NCBI RefSeq assembly: GCF_001293685.1
Contig: NZ_BCAG01000007.1
Location: 62,001-126,000 of the forward strand
Source: Desulfatitalea tepidiphila
GTDB lineage: Bacteria > Desulfobacterota > Desulfobacteria > Desulfobacterales > Desulfosarcinaceae
DNA length: 64,000 nucleotides
Direction of reading: 5' to 3'
Positions 1 to 8,742 of this stretch are shown piece after piece. The first letter of the stretch is position 1; every line of letters starts with the position of its first letter. Made by a program: the position numbers and the translations under genes. A model generated the notes under the pieces. It searched no databases. It saw only the letters and a list, made by a program, of their open reading frames with translations, and was not told where the DNA came from.

Positions 1-393
1 CCGCAGAAGGTCGCGCACCGAAATGATGCCCTTGAGCCGCCCGTCACGATCCACGACCGGAAAAGCCCCCATCCTCTTTTCCTGGATCAACAACAAGGCG
101 TCCTGCAGGGTGTGCTCCGGCGATATGGTCGCCGGTTTGTCCGTCATGTATGTCTCCACCTTGAGATGGGCATATTTGGCGCGCTCCTGGGAATCGGGCT
201 TTTCCTTGACAAGATGGTAAGGCAGTGCACCGCGGATATCGCGGTCCGTAATGATGCCCATCAGGATATTGTCATCATCGACCACAGGCAGATGGCGGAT
301 CTGATGCTCGCTCATCAGGTCCTGAGCTTCCAGCAGCGATGTCTCCTTGCGAACCGTGATCACCTTTTCGGTCATGGATCGGCTGACAAACAT
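1..393 (-). CDS. CBS-domain pair protein, AcuB-like (3' end outside window)
   Basis: The minus-strand reading frame starts at an ATG at 391-393, preceded by a strong AAGGAGGAG ribosome site, and runs off the left edge, so the C-terminus is missing. About 130 residues are visible. They begin MFVSRSMTEKVITV and hold two tandem CBS repeats, recognisable from LPVVDDDNILMGIITDRD and FPVVDRDGRLKGIISVRD. CBS pairs bind adenine nucleotides and regulate enzymes or transporters. The next gene upstream is an AcuC-type deacetylase. Together they recall acuB-acuC of the Bacillus acuABC operon, where acetyl-CoA synthetase activity is controlled by acetylation. The AcuB role is inferred from that neighbour only; no acuA acetyltransferase is visible here. 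Confidence 0.85.
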   Translation of the reverse strand, partial: MFVSRSMTEKVITVRKETSLLEAQDLMSEHQIRHLPVVDDDNILMGIITDRDIRGALPYHLVKEKPDSQERAKYAHLKVETYMTDKPATISPEHTLQDALLLIQEKRMGAFPVVDRDGRLKGIISVRDLLR

Positions 394-407
394 CTCATCT
401 CCTCCTT

Positions 408-1358
408 TTATGCGTCGAGCATGATTCGCACGTGATCGGCCGCCAGCTCGGGCAGGCGATCGAGTGAATAGCCACCCTCCAAAACGGACAGCAGCCGGCC
501 CTGGGCATATGTATCGGCCAGTTTCATGATGGACCGCATGATCCAGGCAAAACCCTCTGTGGTCACCCGCATATCGGCCATGTCGTCTTCCTTGTGGGCA
601 TCGAAGCCGGTGGACACGATAATCACCTCGGGCGAGAACTTTTCAAACGCCGGCAACAGGTCCTGTTCAAACAGGCGCCGATACTCCTCATCGCTCTGCC
701 CGGGCAGGACCGGTGAATTTTTGGTAAAACCATATCCTTCGCCGGACCCCATTTCGAACTCTCGGCCGGTGCCGGGATAGGCGAAAGAGGGATGCTCGTG
801 AATGGAGTAGTAAAAGACGGTGGGGTCTTTTTCGAAGATGTGCTGGGTGCCGTTGCCGTGGTGGACATCGAAGTCGATGATGCCCACGCGTTGGATGTTC
901 CACTCCATCTGCAGATAGCGGGCGGCGATGGCGACATTGTTGAAATAGCAAAATCCCATGGCCTCTTCTCTCTCGGCATGATGTCCCGGCGGCCGGATGG
1001 CGCAGAAGGCGTTGTCGAGTTCACCGGCCATGATCATGCGCGCGGCCTCCAGCGCGCCGCCTACGGCAAGAAGTGCGGTTTCATATGTCTCGCGGCACAT
1101 CTGGTTGTCTTCACAATCCAGCGTGCGATGGCCGGCCAGGCAGACCTCTTCAAAACGGCGGATGTATTTTCCGGTGTGGATCGTTTCCACCCATTTCATG
1201 TCCGCCGGCCGCGCGGTGATCCTTGTCAGGTGCGGCAGCAGGCCCGCCGATTCTATCCCCTGGTAGACGGCCTGCAACCGCTCGGCCCGTTCCGGATGGT
1301 AGGGCCCCGTATCGTGCAGCAGATATCTCTGGTCATAGAGAAAACCCGTTCTTTTCAT
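408..1358 (-). CDS. histone deacetylase-family (AcuC-like) deacetylase
   Basis: This 316-aa protein is a full-length class II-type Zn deacetylase. Visible motifs are HPER near residue 21, RPPGHHA at 122-128 with the catalytic His pair, DFDVHHGNGTQ from residue 162 with Zn ligands Asp and His, GFDAH near 250 and LEGGY near the C-terminus. All expected metal and catalytic residues are present, so it should be active. Bacterial members remove acyl groups from lysines (AcuC acts on acetyl-CoA synthetase) or from small amines. It lies 15 bp upstream of the CBS-domain gene on the same strand, and a GGGGCAGG ribosome site precedes its ATG. The substrate cannot be told from sequence; acetoin-utilisation-type protein deacetylation is inferred from the acuB-like neighbour. 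Confidence 0.88.
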   Translation of the reverse strand: MKRTGFLYDQRYLLHDTGPYHPERAERLQAVYQGIESAGLLPHLTRITARPADMKWVETIHTGKYIRRFEEVCLAGHRTLDCEDNQMCRETYETALLAVGGALEAARMIMAGELDNAFCAIRPPGHHAEREEAMGFCYFNNVAIAARYLQMEWNIQRVGIIDFDVHHGNGTQHIFEKDPTVFYYSIHEHPSFAYPGTGREFEMGSGEGYGFTKNSPVLPGQSDEEYRRLFEQDLLPAFEKFSPEVIIVSTGFDAHKEDDMADMRVTTEGFAWIMRSIMKLADTYAQGRLLSVLEGGYSLDRLPELAADHVRIMLDA

Positions 1359-1544
1359 GGCCTGCCCCTCGATGCTTTGCGATCGTTATCGACCCATTGT
1401 ACGATTTTCATCTCAACCGATGACTCGCACACGTCAAACCGTTTCGCAGATCAATTCCCGGCGGAACAGGGTCTCGGCACCAACGGATCTTCTACCGCGC
1501 TTTTGATGCAATTATGAGCGCAGCCCCCAACGACCGTTGCCGGT

Positions 1545-2294
1545 TCACGCCAGAATTTTGTCGAATATACGGAAGGCCGCCGCCACCGCCGGATTGTTTG
1601 AATCGATGTCGATGGTCGGCTTGCCTTTGAGATCATAGGTATACACCGTCTCATCGTCCGGAATGGTACCGGCAAACACCAAACCATCCTGACCAATGAG
1701 ATCGAGCACCTCTTTTTCCGGTTCCGTCTTCACCCGGTTCATCACCAGATAGCTCTTTTTGACGCCGATGTTGAGTTCCTGGGCCAACTTGTAAATGCGC
1801 AACCCCGCCTGGAGACCACGGCGGGAGGTATCGGTCACAATCAACAGAACATCGACATTGTTGGTCGTCAACCGGCTGATGTGCTCCATGCCGGCCTCGT
1901 TGTCCATCACCACGTAGGCATAATTCACGACCAACCGCTCCATCAGGTTGGTCAGCAAGGTGTTGGCCGCGCAGTAACACCCCGGTCCTTCGGGCTGTCC
2001 CATCACCACCAGGTCGAACCCGTCTTCTTCGGCCACCGCTTCTTCCAGCCGCATGGACATGAAAATATCCTTGGTCATGCCGGAAGGCACCTTGCCTTTT
2101 TTCATATCCTCGCGCGCCTGACCCAGCGTATCTTTGACCTCCAAACCTAAAACTTCGTTCAGGTTGGCGTTGCAATCCGCATCCACACCCAGTATGGGTG
2201 TTTTCCCTTTTGCAACCAGATATTTGATCAACAACCCGCAAATGGTCGTCTTGCCCGTCCCCCCCTTGCCTGCCAACGCTATCGTAAACGCCAT
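1545..2294 (-). CDS. CooC-type nickel-insertion ATPase
   Basis: This 249-aa MinD/CooC-family P-loop ATPase has the deviant Walker A motif GKGGTGKTT at residues 9-17 and the CYC metal-binding pair (Cys106, Cys108) in GPGCYCAAN. That pair distinguishes CooC/AcsF from MinD and NifH. Such proteins load nickel into carbon monoxide dehydrogenase or acetyl-CoA synthase. No cooS, acs or cdh gene lies within the window, so its client is presumably encoded elsewhere. The gene appears monocistronic and has a candidate promoter about 50 bp upstream. A 186-bp gap separates it from the deacetylase gene. Confidence 0.87.
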   Translation of the reverse strand: MAFTIALAGKGGTGKTTICGLLIKYLVAKGKTPILGVDADCNANLNEVLGLEVKDTLGQAREDMKKGKVPSGMTKDIFMSMRLEEAVAEEDGFDLVVMGQPEGPGCYCAANTLLTNLMERLVVNYAYVVMDNEAGMEHISRLTTNNVDVLLIVTDTSRRGLQAGLRIYKLAQELNIGVKKSYLVMNRVKTEPEKEVLDLIGQDGLVFAGTIPDDETVYTYDLKGKPTIDIDSNNPAVAAAFRIFDKILA

Positions 2295-2342
2295 CGTTAT
2301 AGAACCTTTCCCGTCCAGTTGGATTGAAAAACTAAGTATATT

Positions 2343-2371
2343 AAAGTAGGTAAGTTCGTCGAGACAGTCAA
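2343..2371 (-). promoter_or_regulatory. candidate sigma-70 promoter of the cooC-like gene
   Basis: On the minus strand a TTGACT -35 box (2366-2371) is followed after 17 bp by TACTTT (2343-2348), about 50 bp before the cooC-like ATG. The -35 is good and the -10 is weak. The 70 bp between this site and the repeat starting near 2441 shows nothing further. Confidence 0.4.
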
Positions 2372-2440
2372 GCGCCTTTTAAGCATGGGGCGGGATTTGT
2401 GCGCCCACTCCGGATATCACGGACGCCAGCCCGCTCTTGC

Positions 2441-2746
2441 CTGCAGTTCTAACTGAATGTGATTCAACCTGGAGAGCATGCCTTCCAAAAGGTGTTTGAT
2501 AAAAAAATTCGCATCGCAGCGGGCATGGCAGGCGTGTGTGGAGCAGGTGGCCAGGGCCACATGCGCCAGCGGTCGATAGTGCCGGTTGAATGCAAACGGC
2601 GGACAAGCGGCCCAGACTGTTTGAGCGCAGCGAGTTTCTGGGCCGCCCGCCGTGCATTTTACCGGCACTCGACCGCTTGGCGTGTGGCATCGGCCACCTG
2701 TTCCACACAGGCCGGGTTTAATGAAACGCGTTCAGTTAGAATCCCT
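2441..2746. repeat. family R long palindromic element, copy R1 (full length)
   Basis: This is an approximately 300-bp intergenic element ending in inverted repeats (CAGTTCTAACTGAA at left, TTCAGTTAGAATCCCTG at right). Inside, GTGTGGAGCAGGTGGCC near 2536 pairs with GGCCACCTGTTCCACAC near 2692. The centre, 2578-2669, folds as a 92-nt hairpin (AGTGCCGGT pairs with ACCGGCACT; GGCCCAGA pairs with TCTGGGCC) around a loop carrying GAGCGCAGCGAG. Related copies lie near 7.4, 33.6, 41.6, 50.2, 51.3 and 62.5 kb. No transposase is encoded. Apparent reading frames through it are by-products of the repeat. The remaining 112 bp to the phasin-like gene hold only its ribosome site. Confidence 0.9.
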
Positions 2747-2858
2747 GTGCTCTTGCCAAACGGCTTGCATTCACCCAGTCGCTATGTTACTCATTCAACA
2801 ACGCTGATCACCATATAACCCGCCAACAACAATAGCTATTCTTCCCAAGGAGGATCTC

Positions 2859-3173
2859 ATGTTTGACATGATCAAAAAGGGCATGCTGACCGGTATCGGG
2901 TTGGCATTGAAAACCTGGGATGAGGTTGAGGAGTTTGTCAACGATATGCAGGAAAAGGGGGAAGTGTCCGAAAAAGAGGGACGCAAGTTCCTGGACGAGG
3001 CCCGCCAGCGTTATGAAGAAACCCAGGAAAAGCTGGAAAAACGGATCGAATCGACCGTCCGCAATTTTTTGAAAAAGACCCAGATCGTGACCACCGATGA
3101 ACTCAAAGAGCTGAAAAAAGAGATCCGCGAACTCAAGGGCATCGTCAACAGCCTGACCCAAAAAGAAGAATAG
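2859..3173 (+). CDS. phasin-like (PhaF-type) coiled-coil protein
   Basis: This 104-aa protein starts at an ATG behind an ideal AAGGAGG site. An amphipathic N-terminal helix (residues 1-40, with KKGMLTGIGLAL then WDEVEEFVNDM) is followed by highly charged helices rich in Glu and Lys and a C-terminal coiled coil with Leu/Ile spacing (ELKELKKEIRELKGIV). It matches the short polyhydroxyalkanoate-granule/phasin-like family (COG3937). Proteins of this family are often encoded directly before an ABC1 kinase, as here with a 43-bp gap, so the two are probably one operon. The exact role is unknown. A granule or membrane-surface association is inferred from the amphipathic helix. Confidence 0.75.
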   Translation: MFDMIKKGMLTGIGLALKTWDEVEEFVNDMQEKGEVSEKEGRKFLDEARQRYEETQEKLEKRIESTVRNFLKKTQIVTTDELKELKKEIRELKGIVNSLTQKEE

Positions 3174-3216
3174 CGTCGGGGAACCCGTCCCAGGCCGCTC
3201 TCACACCCGGAGTCGC

Positions 3217-4914
3217 ATGATCAGCATCCGAAAAATCGGTGTGATCGGTCGCACCTACCGGCACCTGAATCGATACCGCCAGATACTGGCGGTTCTTTTC
3301 AAGTACGGATTCGGCGACCTGATCGACACACTCAAGATCGAGCAGTACATCGAAATCGGACTGCAGATGATTTCCCGCAAGCGACGGGAACGGCTCGAGA
3401 AACTCACGCGTGCCGAGCGCACGCGCATGGCGCTGGAGGAGTTGGGCCCCACCTATATCAAACTGGGCCAGATCCTTTCGACCCGTCCCGACCTTGTCTC
3501 GGTCGAGTTCGTCAACGAATTCACCAAACTGCAGGACAAGGTGCCGCCTTTCAGTTCGGCCGCCTATGTCCAATCCATCGAGGCCGAACTGGGCACCTCT
3601 TGTCAGCATCTTTTTGCCGAGCTGGATGAGGTGCCCCTCGCTTCGGCTTCCATCGGTCAAGTACACCGTGCCCGCCTGCACAGCGGCGACGAGGTGGTGG
3701 TCAAGGTCCAGCGGCCCGGCATCGAGAAAGTCATCGAGGTCGACCTGGAAATCATGCTGCACCTGGCCACCCTGGCCGAACGGCATATCGAAGAACTTGC
3801 CGTCTACCGACCGATCAAAATCGTCGAAGAGTTTGCCAACACCATCGAAAAAGAGCTGGACTATACGCTGGAAGCGTCGAGCATGGAACGCGTGTCCCGG
3901 CAATTTCTGAACGACCCCAACGTATATGTTCCCAAGGTCTACCGCAATTACTCGTCCCGGCGCATGTTGACCATCGAGTATGTCGATGGCATCAAGGTGT
4001 CCGATACCCAGCGAATCGATGCCGCCCGCATGGACCGCCGCGTCATCACCGAACGGGGCGCCGATATTCTTTTCAAACAGATCTTCACCTTCGGCTTCTT
4101 TCACGCCGATCCCCACCCCGGGAATATTTTCGTACTTCCCGGCAATGTCATCTGCTTGATCGATTTCGGCATGACCGGGGCCGTGGATCGTGCCACGAGG
4201 GAAGCCTTTGTCCGGTTGGTTGAGGGTGTTATCCGGCGCGACGAGCCCCGCACCGCTGAAATACTCCTGAAACTGACCGAATGGGATGAAGAGCCGAACC
4301 GAACCGAGCTGGAGAAGGACGTCGCCGACTTTCTGGGGCGCCACCTCTATCGACCGCTCGGGGAAATCCAATTCAGCAAACTGATGCAGCACATGCTGGA
4401 AGTGGCAACCAAGAATCGCATGCGCATCCTGCCCGACATCTTCCTGATGCTCAAGGCCCTGTCTCAGGTGGAAAACATCGCCCGGGAGCTTTATCCGGAC
4501 TTTGACATGATCCAGGCGGTGACCCCCTTTATACGTGACGTCAAGGTCGCCCGACTGGCGCCGGGCCGCCTGATGGAGGACGTCGTCCGCTTGATCGAGC
4601 AATCCTATGAGTTCCTGACCGATTTCCCAAAAGATCTGCTGGAGATCAGCCACAGCCTGCGGCAAAAAAAGATGTCGTTCACCCTGGTGCTCAAGGACCT
4701 GGACAAGATGCTGGCCACCCATGACCAGATCAGCAATCGCATCTCGTTCGCCATCATCATCGCCGCCCTGATCATCGGCTCGGCCCTCATCGTCATTTCC
4801 AGGATGCCGCCCATGGTATACGGCATCTCACTGATCGGCCTGATCGGTTTTCTCGCCGCCGGTTTTCTGGGCGTGTGGCTGTTGGTGGCCATCATCAAAA
4901 AGGGCCGTTTATAA
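3217..4914 (+). CDS. ABC1/UbiB-family atypical kinase
   Basis: This 565-aa protein has every UbiB-family signature: the KxGQ-type motif KLGQ at residues 82-85, the Ala-rich loop ASASIGQVH near 142-150, the nucleotide-binding lysine in VVVKVQRPG near 160-168, HADPHPGN near 297 and the metal-binding LIDFGMTG just after it. Two hydrophobic helices close the C-terminus, consistent with a membrane anchor. UbiB/AarF proteins are ATPases needed for quinone biosynthesis or lipid homeostasis. No other quinone-synthesis gene lies nearby, so ubiquinone or menaquinone involvement is only a family inference. It follows the phasin-like gene by 43 bp on the same strand. Confidence 0.88.
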   Translation: MISIRKIGVIGRTYRHLNRYRQILAVLFKYGFGDLIDTLKIEQYIEIGLQMISRKRRERLEKLTRAERTRMALEELGPTYIKLGQILSTRPDLVSVEFVNEFTKLQDKVPPFSSAAYVQSIEAELGTSCQHLFAELDEVPLASASIGQVHRARLHSGDEVVVKVQRPGIEKVIEVDLEIMLHLATLAERHIEELAVYRPIKIVEEFANTIEKELDYTLEASSMERVSRQFLNDPNVYVPKVYRNYSSRRMLTIEYVDGIKVSDTQRIDAARMDRRVITERGADILFKQIFTFGFFHADPHPGNIFVLPGNVICLIDFGMTGAVDRATREAFVRLVEGVIRRDEPRTAEILLKLTEWDEEPNRTELEKDVADFLGRHLYRPLGEIQFSKLMQHMLEVATKNRMRILPDIFLMLKALSQVENIARELYPDFDMIQAVTPFIRDVKVARLAPGRLMEDVVRLIEQSYEFLTDFPKDLLEISHSLRQKKMSFTLVLKDLDKMLATHDQISNRISFAIIIAALIIGSALIVISRMPPMVYGISLIGLIGFLAAGFLGVWLLVAIIKKGRL

Positions 4915-4938
4915 TTTCCATGAGACTTGGGCGAGGAC

Positions 4939-5229
4939 CTATCGATTGACCTGCACCACGTTGTTCAGGCTGCCAAAGCAGTTGGCACAGCATCGCTCAT
5001 TGCACGGATCTTCCCGCCACTGGCCATCCACGAAAAATTTGTATTCGTAAGATCCGGGAAACAAAAGAAGGCTTCTGGTCCATACCCCCTTGCCATCATC
5101 TTTCATGGGATGCGTTTTAACCGACCAATCGTTGAAACTGCCTGCCAGAAAAACCGTTTTTGCATCCGGCGCCTCCAATATGAAATTGATTTTATGGCGC
5201 CTTTCCTGTGTATCCTTTTTATTGGCCAT
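4939..5229 (-). CDS. glycogen-binding (CBM48/AMPK-beta-like) domain protein
   Basis: This 96-aa protein consists almost entirely of one carbohydrate-binding E-set domain. The diagnostic run VFLAGSFNDWS near residues 26-36 is followed by the W in GVWTRSL and by SYEYKFFVDGQW near 61-72. These are the conserved tryptophans and aromatic residues of the glycogen-binding modules of isoamylase and AMPK beta. There is no catalytic domain or signal peptide. A short Cys-rich tail (CNERCCANC) is unusual and might bind metal. The gene is convergent with the ABC1 kinase gene, ending 24 bp away, and stands alone. It may target a partner to glycogen, but the partner is unknown. Confidence 0.8.
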   Translation of the reverse strand: MANKKDTQERRHKINFILEAPDAKTVFLAGSFNDWSVKTHPMKDDGKGVWTRSLLLFPGSYEYKFFVDGQWREDPCNERCCANCFGSLNNVVQVNR

Positions 5230-5448
5230 TGCCTTCCTCCTTCCATTTCAGGCAAATCGATGCACGGCTCTTTCAGATCACTCATTAATCCAAAGCAAAC
5301 GACATGCCATCCTCGACTCGATGATGGCACCCTATCTATTTAAATTAACTAATTATTTTAGACATATCGAACTGGCCGTGCAGACGCCGCAAGAAAAGAA
5401 TGTCAGGAATTTTACCACCGAGGAAAGGAATCCGCTAATCTGATGACA

Positions 5449-5472
5449 GGGGCCATTCGAACGAATGGCCCC
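5449..5472 (-). terminator. hairpin after the ETF-QO gene
   Basis: GGGGCCATTCG pairs perfectly with CGAATGGCCCC around a two-base centre, 15 bp downstream of the ETF-QO stop. The T-tract is poor, so this may be an inefficient terminator or a 3'-end stabiliser. The 220 bp beyond it, up to the CBM48 gene start, show no gene. Confidence 0.55.
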
Positions 5473-5487
5473 AAATTTGAGACGCTA

Positions 5488-7155
5488 CTAAACGATCGTG
5501 TATCCAGGTCCCTCTCCGCCCTCCGGACAGGTCCAGGTGATATTGCCGTAGGGATCCTTGATATCGCATGTTTTACAGTGAAAACAGTTGGATGGATTCA
5601 ACTTGATATGGGCCTTGCCGCTGATCGGGTCCAGTTCCAACTCGTAAACATTGCCGGGGCAGAAGCGGGTGCATGGGCAGCGAAAAGCCGGATAGCATTG
5701 ATTGCTGCAGATCTGGGGATCGGGAATGATCAAATGAGAGGGCTGATCTTCGCGATGCATGGTTTTTGAAAGATAGACACCGGTGAGCTTGTCCACGTAA
5801 AGCCCGCCGTCGTATTTGGTCTTGGGTGCTTCGACGGTGGCGCCGGTCGGCAGGGGCTGGAGAGTTTCTGCGTCGGCCTCCATGTTCATGGGATCGATGA
5901 TACCGCGGCCGCCGGTCACGTATTGGGCCCCGAGGTGGATGAATTTGGCGATGCCCTTTTTGGCCAGTGCCTGGGCGAAATTGCGTCCTTCCCACATTTC
6001 GCTTTTGATCCAGCTCTGCTCCAACCGTCGACGATAACCATCCAGCCCCGAGGCGGTGACATCTCCCTTGTCCAGGGCTTCCAGGGCCGCTTCGGCGGCC
6101 AGCATGCCCGACTTCATACCCACGTGAATACCTTTCAGGGCCGGCGCGTTGTGGATCTCGGCGCATCCGCCCACGAGCAACCCGCCATTCACACACAACC
6201 TGGGCATGGTGTAGTAACCGCCGGTGGATACCGTGCGTGCGCCCTGCTCGACCACCTTGCCCCCCTTGATGATATCGGCGACGAACGGATGGCGTTTAAA
6301 ACGTATGAACATGTCGTAGGGGTCGAGGGCCGGATCTTCGTAGCACAACGCGGTGAGATAACCGATACCGAGTCGGTTGTCGCTCATCTCATAGATAAAT
6401 CCGCCACCGGGCGTGCCCAGACCCAGCGGGTATCCCATCAAGTGGATGTCGTTGAAGCTGTTTCCGCTAAAGAAGGTTTTGCCTTCGGGCAGCTGAATCA
6501 CCTCTTTGATACCGGTTTCATATACCGCCGGCAACCGGTCGCGGTAAAGATCGAGGGCCTTGCCCAGGGTTTTGACCAGACTGCCGCGCGCCCCCTCGGC
6601 GAATATGGTCACCTTGGCCAACAGGTCGATGCCGGGCTCGAAATTGGATTTGTGCTCGCCCGCTTTGCCCAACCCCTTGTCGCCGGTCCGAATGCCGACG
6701 ACCGTGCGGCCATCTTCGGCATAGAGCACCTCTTTTCCGGCAAATCCGGGGAATATGTTCACCCCCATCTCTTCGGCCAATTGCCCCATCCATTGGGCGA
6801 CACGAGACAGGCTGACGATGTAGCAGCCGCTGTTGTGCATGTAGCGTGGCACGACCGGCACGGCCATGGCCTTGACCGGGGTCAGGTAATAAAAGGCATC
6901 GCCGCGCACCACCGATTCCACCGGGCAGCCCTTTTCCATGTGGTCGGGCATCAATTCGTTGAGCGCGTTGGTCTTTAGAATGGCGCCGCTGACGGCATGG
7001 GAACCGATTTCGGCCCCCTTGTCGATCAGGGCCACCTCCAGCTCCCGGCCCGTTTTCCCTGCCAGTTGCATGAGCCGAATGGCGCAGGCCAATCCCGCCG
7101 GCCCACCGCCGACGATGAGGACATCAAATTCAATGGATTCACGTTCGGTCGTCAT
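5488..7155 (-). CDS. electron transfer flavoprotein:quinone oxidoreductase (ETF-QO)
   Basis: This 555-aa protein is full length. The N-terminus carries the FAD-binding VGGGPAGLACAIRL from residue 15. The final 70 residues carry the iron-sulfur region, with CSNQCYPAFRCPCTRFCPG followed by NCFHCKTCDIKDP and WTCPEGG. ETF-QO passes electrons from acyl-CoA dehydrogenases, via ETF, to the membrane quinone pool. This is consistent with the acyl-CoA dehydrogenase and ligases elsewhere in the window. No etfAB genes are adjacent. The gene appears monocistronic, with a hairpin downstream and dyads upstream (7220-7227 ACGATCGT; 7332-7349) that may control it. Confidence 0.93.
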   Translation of the reverse strand: MTTERESIEFDVLIVGGGPAGLACAIRLMQLAGKTGRELEVALIDKGAEIGSHAVSGAILKTNALNELMPDHMEKGCPVESVVRGDAFYYLTPVKAMAVPVVPRYMHNSGCYIVSLSRVAQWMGQLAEEMGVNIFPGFAGKEVLYAEDGRTVVGIRTGDKGLGKAGEHKSNFEPGIDLLAKVTIFAEGARGSLVKTLGKALDLYRDRLPAVYETGIKEVIQLPEGKTFFSGNSFNDIHLMGYPLGLGTPGGGFIYEMSDNRLGIGYLTALCYEDPALDPYDMFIRFKRHPFVADIIKGGKVVEQGARTVSTGGYYTMPRLCVNGGLLVGGCAEIHNAPALKGIHVGMKSGMLAAEAALEALDKGDVTASGLDGYRRRLEQSWIKSEMWEGRNFAQALAKKGIAKFIHLGAQYVTGGRGIIDPMNMEADAETLQPLPTGATVEAPKTKYDGGLYVDKLTGVYLSKTMHREDQPSHLIIPDPQICSNQCYPAFRCPCTRFCPGNVYELELDPISGKAHIKLNPSNCFHCKTCDIKDPYGNITWTCPEGGEGPGYTIV

Positions 7156-7331
7156 GGGTAACTTCCCCTATGGTTAGTAGTGTTTGACGCCAAGCAAAAA
7201 AGGCAGGCCGCAATTTAATACGATCGTTCGGCAAACAGATAGTGAAGCGGCACCACCGCCCGGCACTCAGGGCGACGATATGGAAGCTGTCCGTCATCCG
7301 GCGGACGGGGCTCAGCGATAACATGAAACCC

Positions 7332-7349
7332 CGTATATGTAAATATACG
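7332..7349. promoter_or_regulatory. perfect dyad upstream of the ETF-QO gene
   Basis: CGTATAT and ATATACG form a perfect 7-bp inverted repeat around GTAA, about 180 bp upstream of the ETF-QO start. The size and symmetry suit a dimeric repressor site, but no matching second site was found. The rest of 7156-7361 holds only a shorter ACGATCGT palindrome at 7220-7227. Confidence 0.35.
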
Positions 7350-7361
7350 CAATGCCTGGCC

Positions 7362-7592
7362 AGGGATTCTAACTGACCGTTATGCATTAAACCCGGCGTG
7401 TGTGGAGCAGGTGGCCGATGCCACACGCCAAGCGGTCAAGTGCCAGTAAAATGCACGGCGGGCGGCCCAGAAACTCGCTGCGCTCAGACAGTCTGGGCCG
7501 CTTGTCCGCCGTTTGCATTTAACTGGCTCTAAGACCGCAGGCTCACGTGGCCCTGGCCACCTGCCCCACCCACGCCTGCCATGTCCGTTCCC
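7362..7592. repeat. family R palindromic element, copy R2 (right end eroded)
   Basis: This is a reverse-orientation copy of the 2441-2746 element. It starts with the terminal repeat CAGGGATTCTAACTG. The 92-nt core hairpin is at 7439-7530, with outer stem GCCAGT/ACTGGC in place of the GCCGGT/ACCGGC of R1, a compensatory change on both sides. Flanking arms (GGTGGCCGATGCCACACGCC and CCTGGCCACCTGCCCCACC) are kept. Homology fades after about 7592, so the far terminal repeat seems lost. The 110 bp that follow, to the PP-loop gene, show nothing else. Confidence 0.88.
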
Positions 7593-7704
7593 ATCCGCCA
7601 GGGGCGAATGCATTTCATGGATACGCCAGCCTTGACAGGCCACTGCCCGGCTTTTACTATGCGACACTTTAACTTTCAGATCACATCAAGGACCTTACTA
7701 TCCT

Positions 7705-8706
7705 ATGGTTATGGATCGACCCCGCAGCGTCCGCGCCCTGGGTCTCTGTTCGGGCGGCCTGGACAGCATGCTCTCGGCCCTCGTGCTGCGCGACCAAGGC
7801 ATCCACGTGGAGTGGATCTGCTTCGAAACGCCTTTCTTCACCTCCGAAAAGGCACGGCTGGCGTCCCAACAGACCGGTATCCCCCTGCACGTCGAGGATA
7901 TCACGGTGGACTATCTGGAGATGCTCACGCATCCCCCGGCCGGATTCGGAAAAAACATGAACCCCTGCATGGATTGCCACGCCCTGATGTTCAACAAGGC
8001 CGGACGGTTCATGCAGACGCATGGATTTGATTTCCTGTTCAGCGGGGAGGTGCGTGGTCAGCGACCCATGTCTCAGAACGTCTCTTCCCTCCGGTATGTG
8101 GAAAAGCATTCCGGGTTCGACGGACGCATCCTCAGGCCGCTCAGCGCCCAGTGCCTGCCGGAAACCTCCATGGAGCAGCAAGGCCTGGTCGACCGACAGC
8201 ACCTGTTCGGATTCACCGGGCGATCGCGCAAACCGCAAATCGCCCTGGCGGAAAAGTTCGGTATCAAAACCTATCCCGCTCCAGCCGGGGGGTGTCTGCT
8301 GACCGATCCGGGCTACTCCCGCAGACTCAAGGATCTCATCGATCATGGGGACGAATTGACCCGCAATGCCCTTTTCCTGCTTCGCCATGGCCGGCACATG
8401 CGATTGGGGCCGGCGACCAAGATCGTCATCGGGCGCACCCAGCAGGACAACGAACAGATCCTCCAGTGGTACGACGGTGAAACCGATGCTTTGCTGAAGG
8501 TCAAAAACTATCCCGGCCCCAGTGTGCTGATGCCCGGGGGGGGGCCGGATCCCATGATTTTTCTGGCCGCCTGCATCTGCGCGGGGTACAGCAAGGCCCC
8601 TGACGCGGCACCGGCCCAGGTCCAGGTTGAAACCAGGGCCAAAACCCAGACGATCTCAGTCCTTGCCATTTCACCGGGTGAGTCAAAACGTTTCCTGATC
8701 ACTTGA
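7705..8706 (+). CDS. PP-loop ATPase, ThiI/MnmA-like tRNA thiolation-type protein
   Basis: This 333-aa protein belongs to the adenine-nucleotide alpha hydrolase family. The pyrophosphate loop SGGLDS lies at residues 16-21. A CMDCH motif near residue 90 and the later AGGCLLTDPGYSRRL supply conserved cysteines as in tRNA sulfurtransferases that adenylate a uridine. It lacks an N-terminal THUMP domain, so it is not a classical ThiI, and it is not a canonical MnmA either. Similar proteins in anaerobic Deltaproteobacteria are annotated as thiouridylases; the exact tRNA position is unknown. Starts at 7705 or 7711 are both possible because no clear ribosome site decides between them. The C-terminal 40 residues, Ala/Gln-rich, look unstructured. 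Confidence 0.75.
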   Translation: MVMDRPRSVRALGLCSGGLDSMLSALVLRDQGIHVEWICFETPFFTSEKARLASQQTGIPLHVEDITVDYLEMLTHPPAGFGKNMNPCMDCHALMFNKAGRFMQTHGFDFLFSGEVRGQRPMSQNVSSLRYVEKHSGFDGRILRPLSAQCLPETSMEQQGLVDRQHLFGFTGRSRKPQIALAEKFGIKTYPAPAGGCLLTDPGYSRRLKDLIDHGDELTRNALFLLRHGRHMRLGPATKIVIGRTQQDNEQILQWYDGETDALLKVKNYPGPSVLMPGGGPDPMIFLAACICAGYSKAPDAAPAQVQVETRAKTQTISVLAISPGESKRFLIT

Positions 8707-8742
8707 TGGCGTTCCTGATCGCTGAACGCCGTCAAACACCCG

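Noticed and set aside
2459-2818. Reading frames through the R elements (similar peptides also near 7.4, 33.7 and 50.3 kb)
   Set aside because: The same peptide fragments recur because the DNA repeat recurs. The sequences are low-complexity (Cys, Arg, Ala, Ser), in different frames, and have no ribosome sites.
3145-4722. 525-codon open frame on the minus strand
   Set aside because: It is antisense to the ABC1 kinase gene, whose catalytic motifs are intact.
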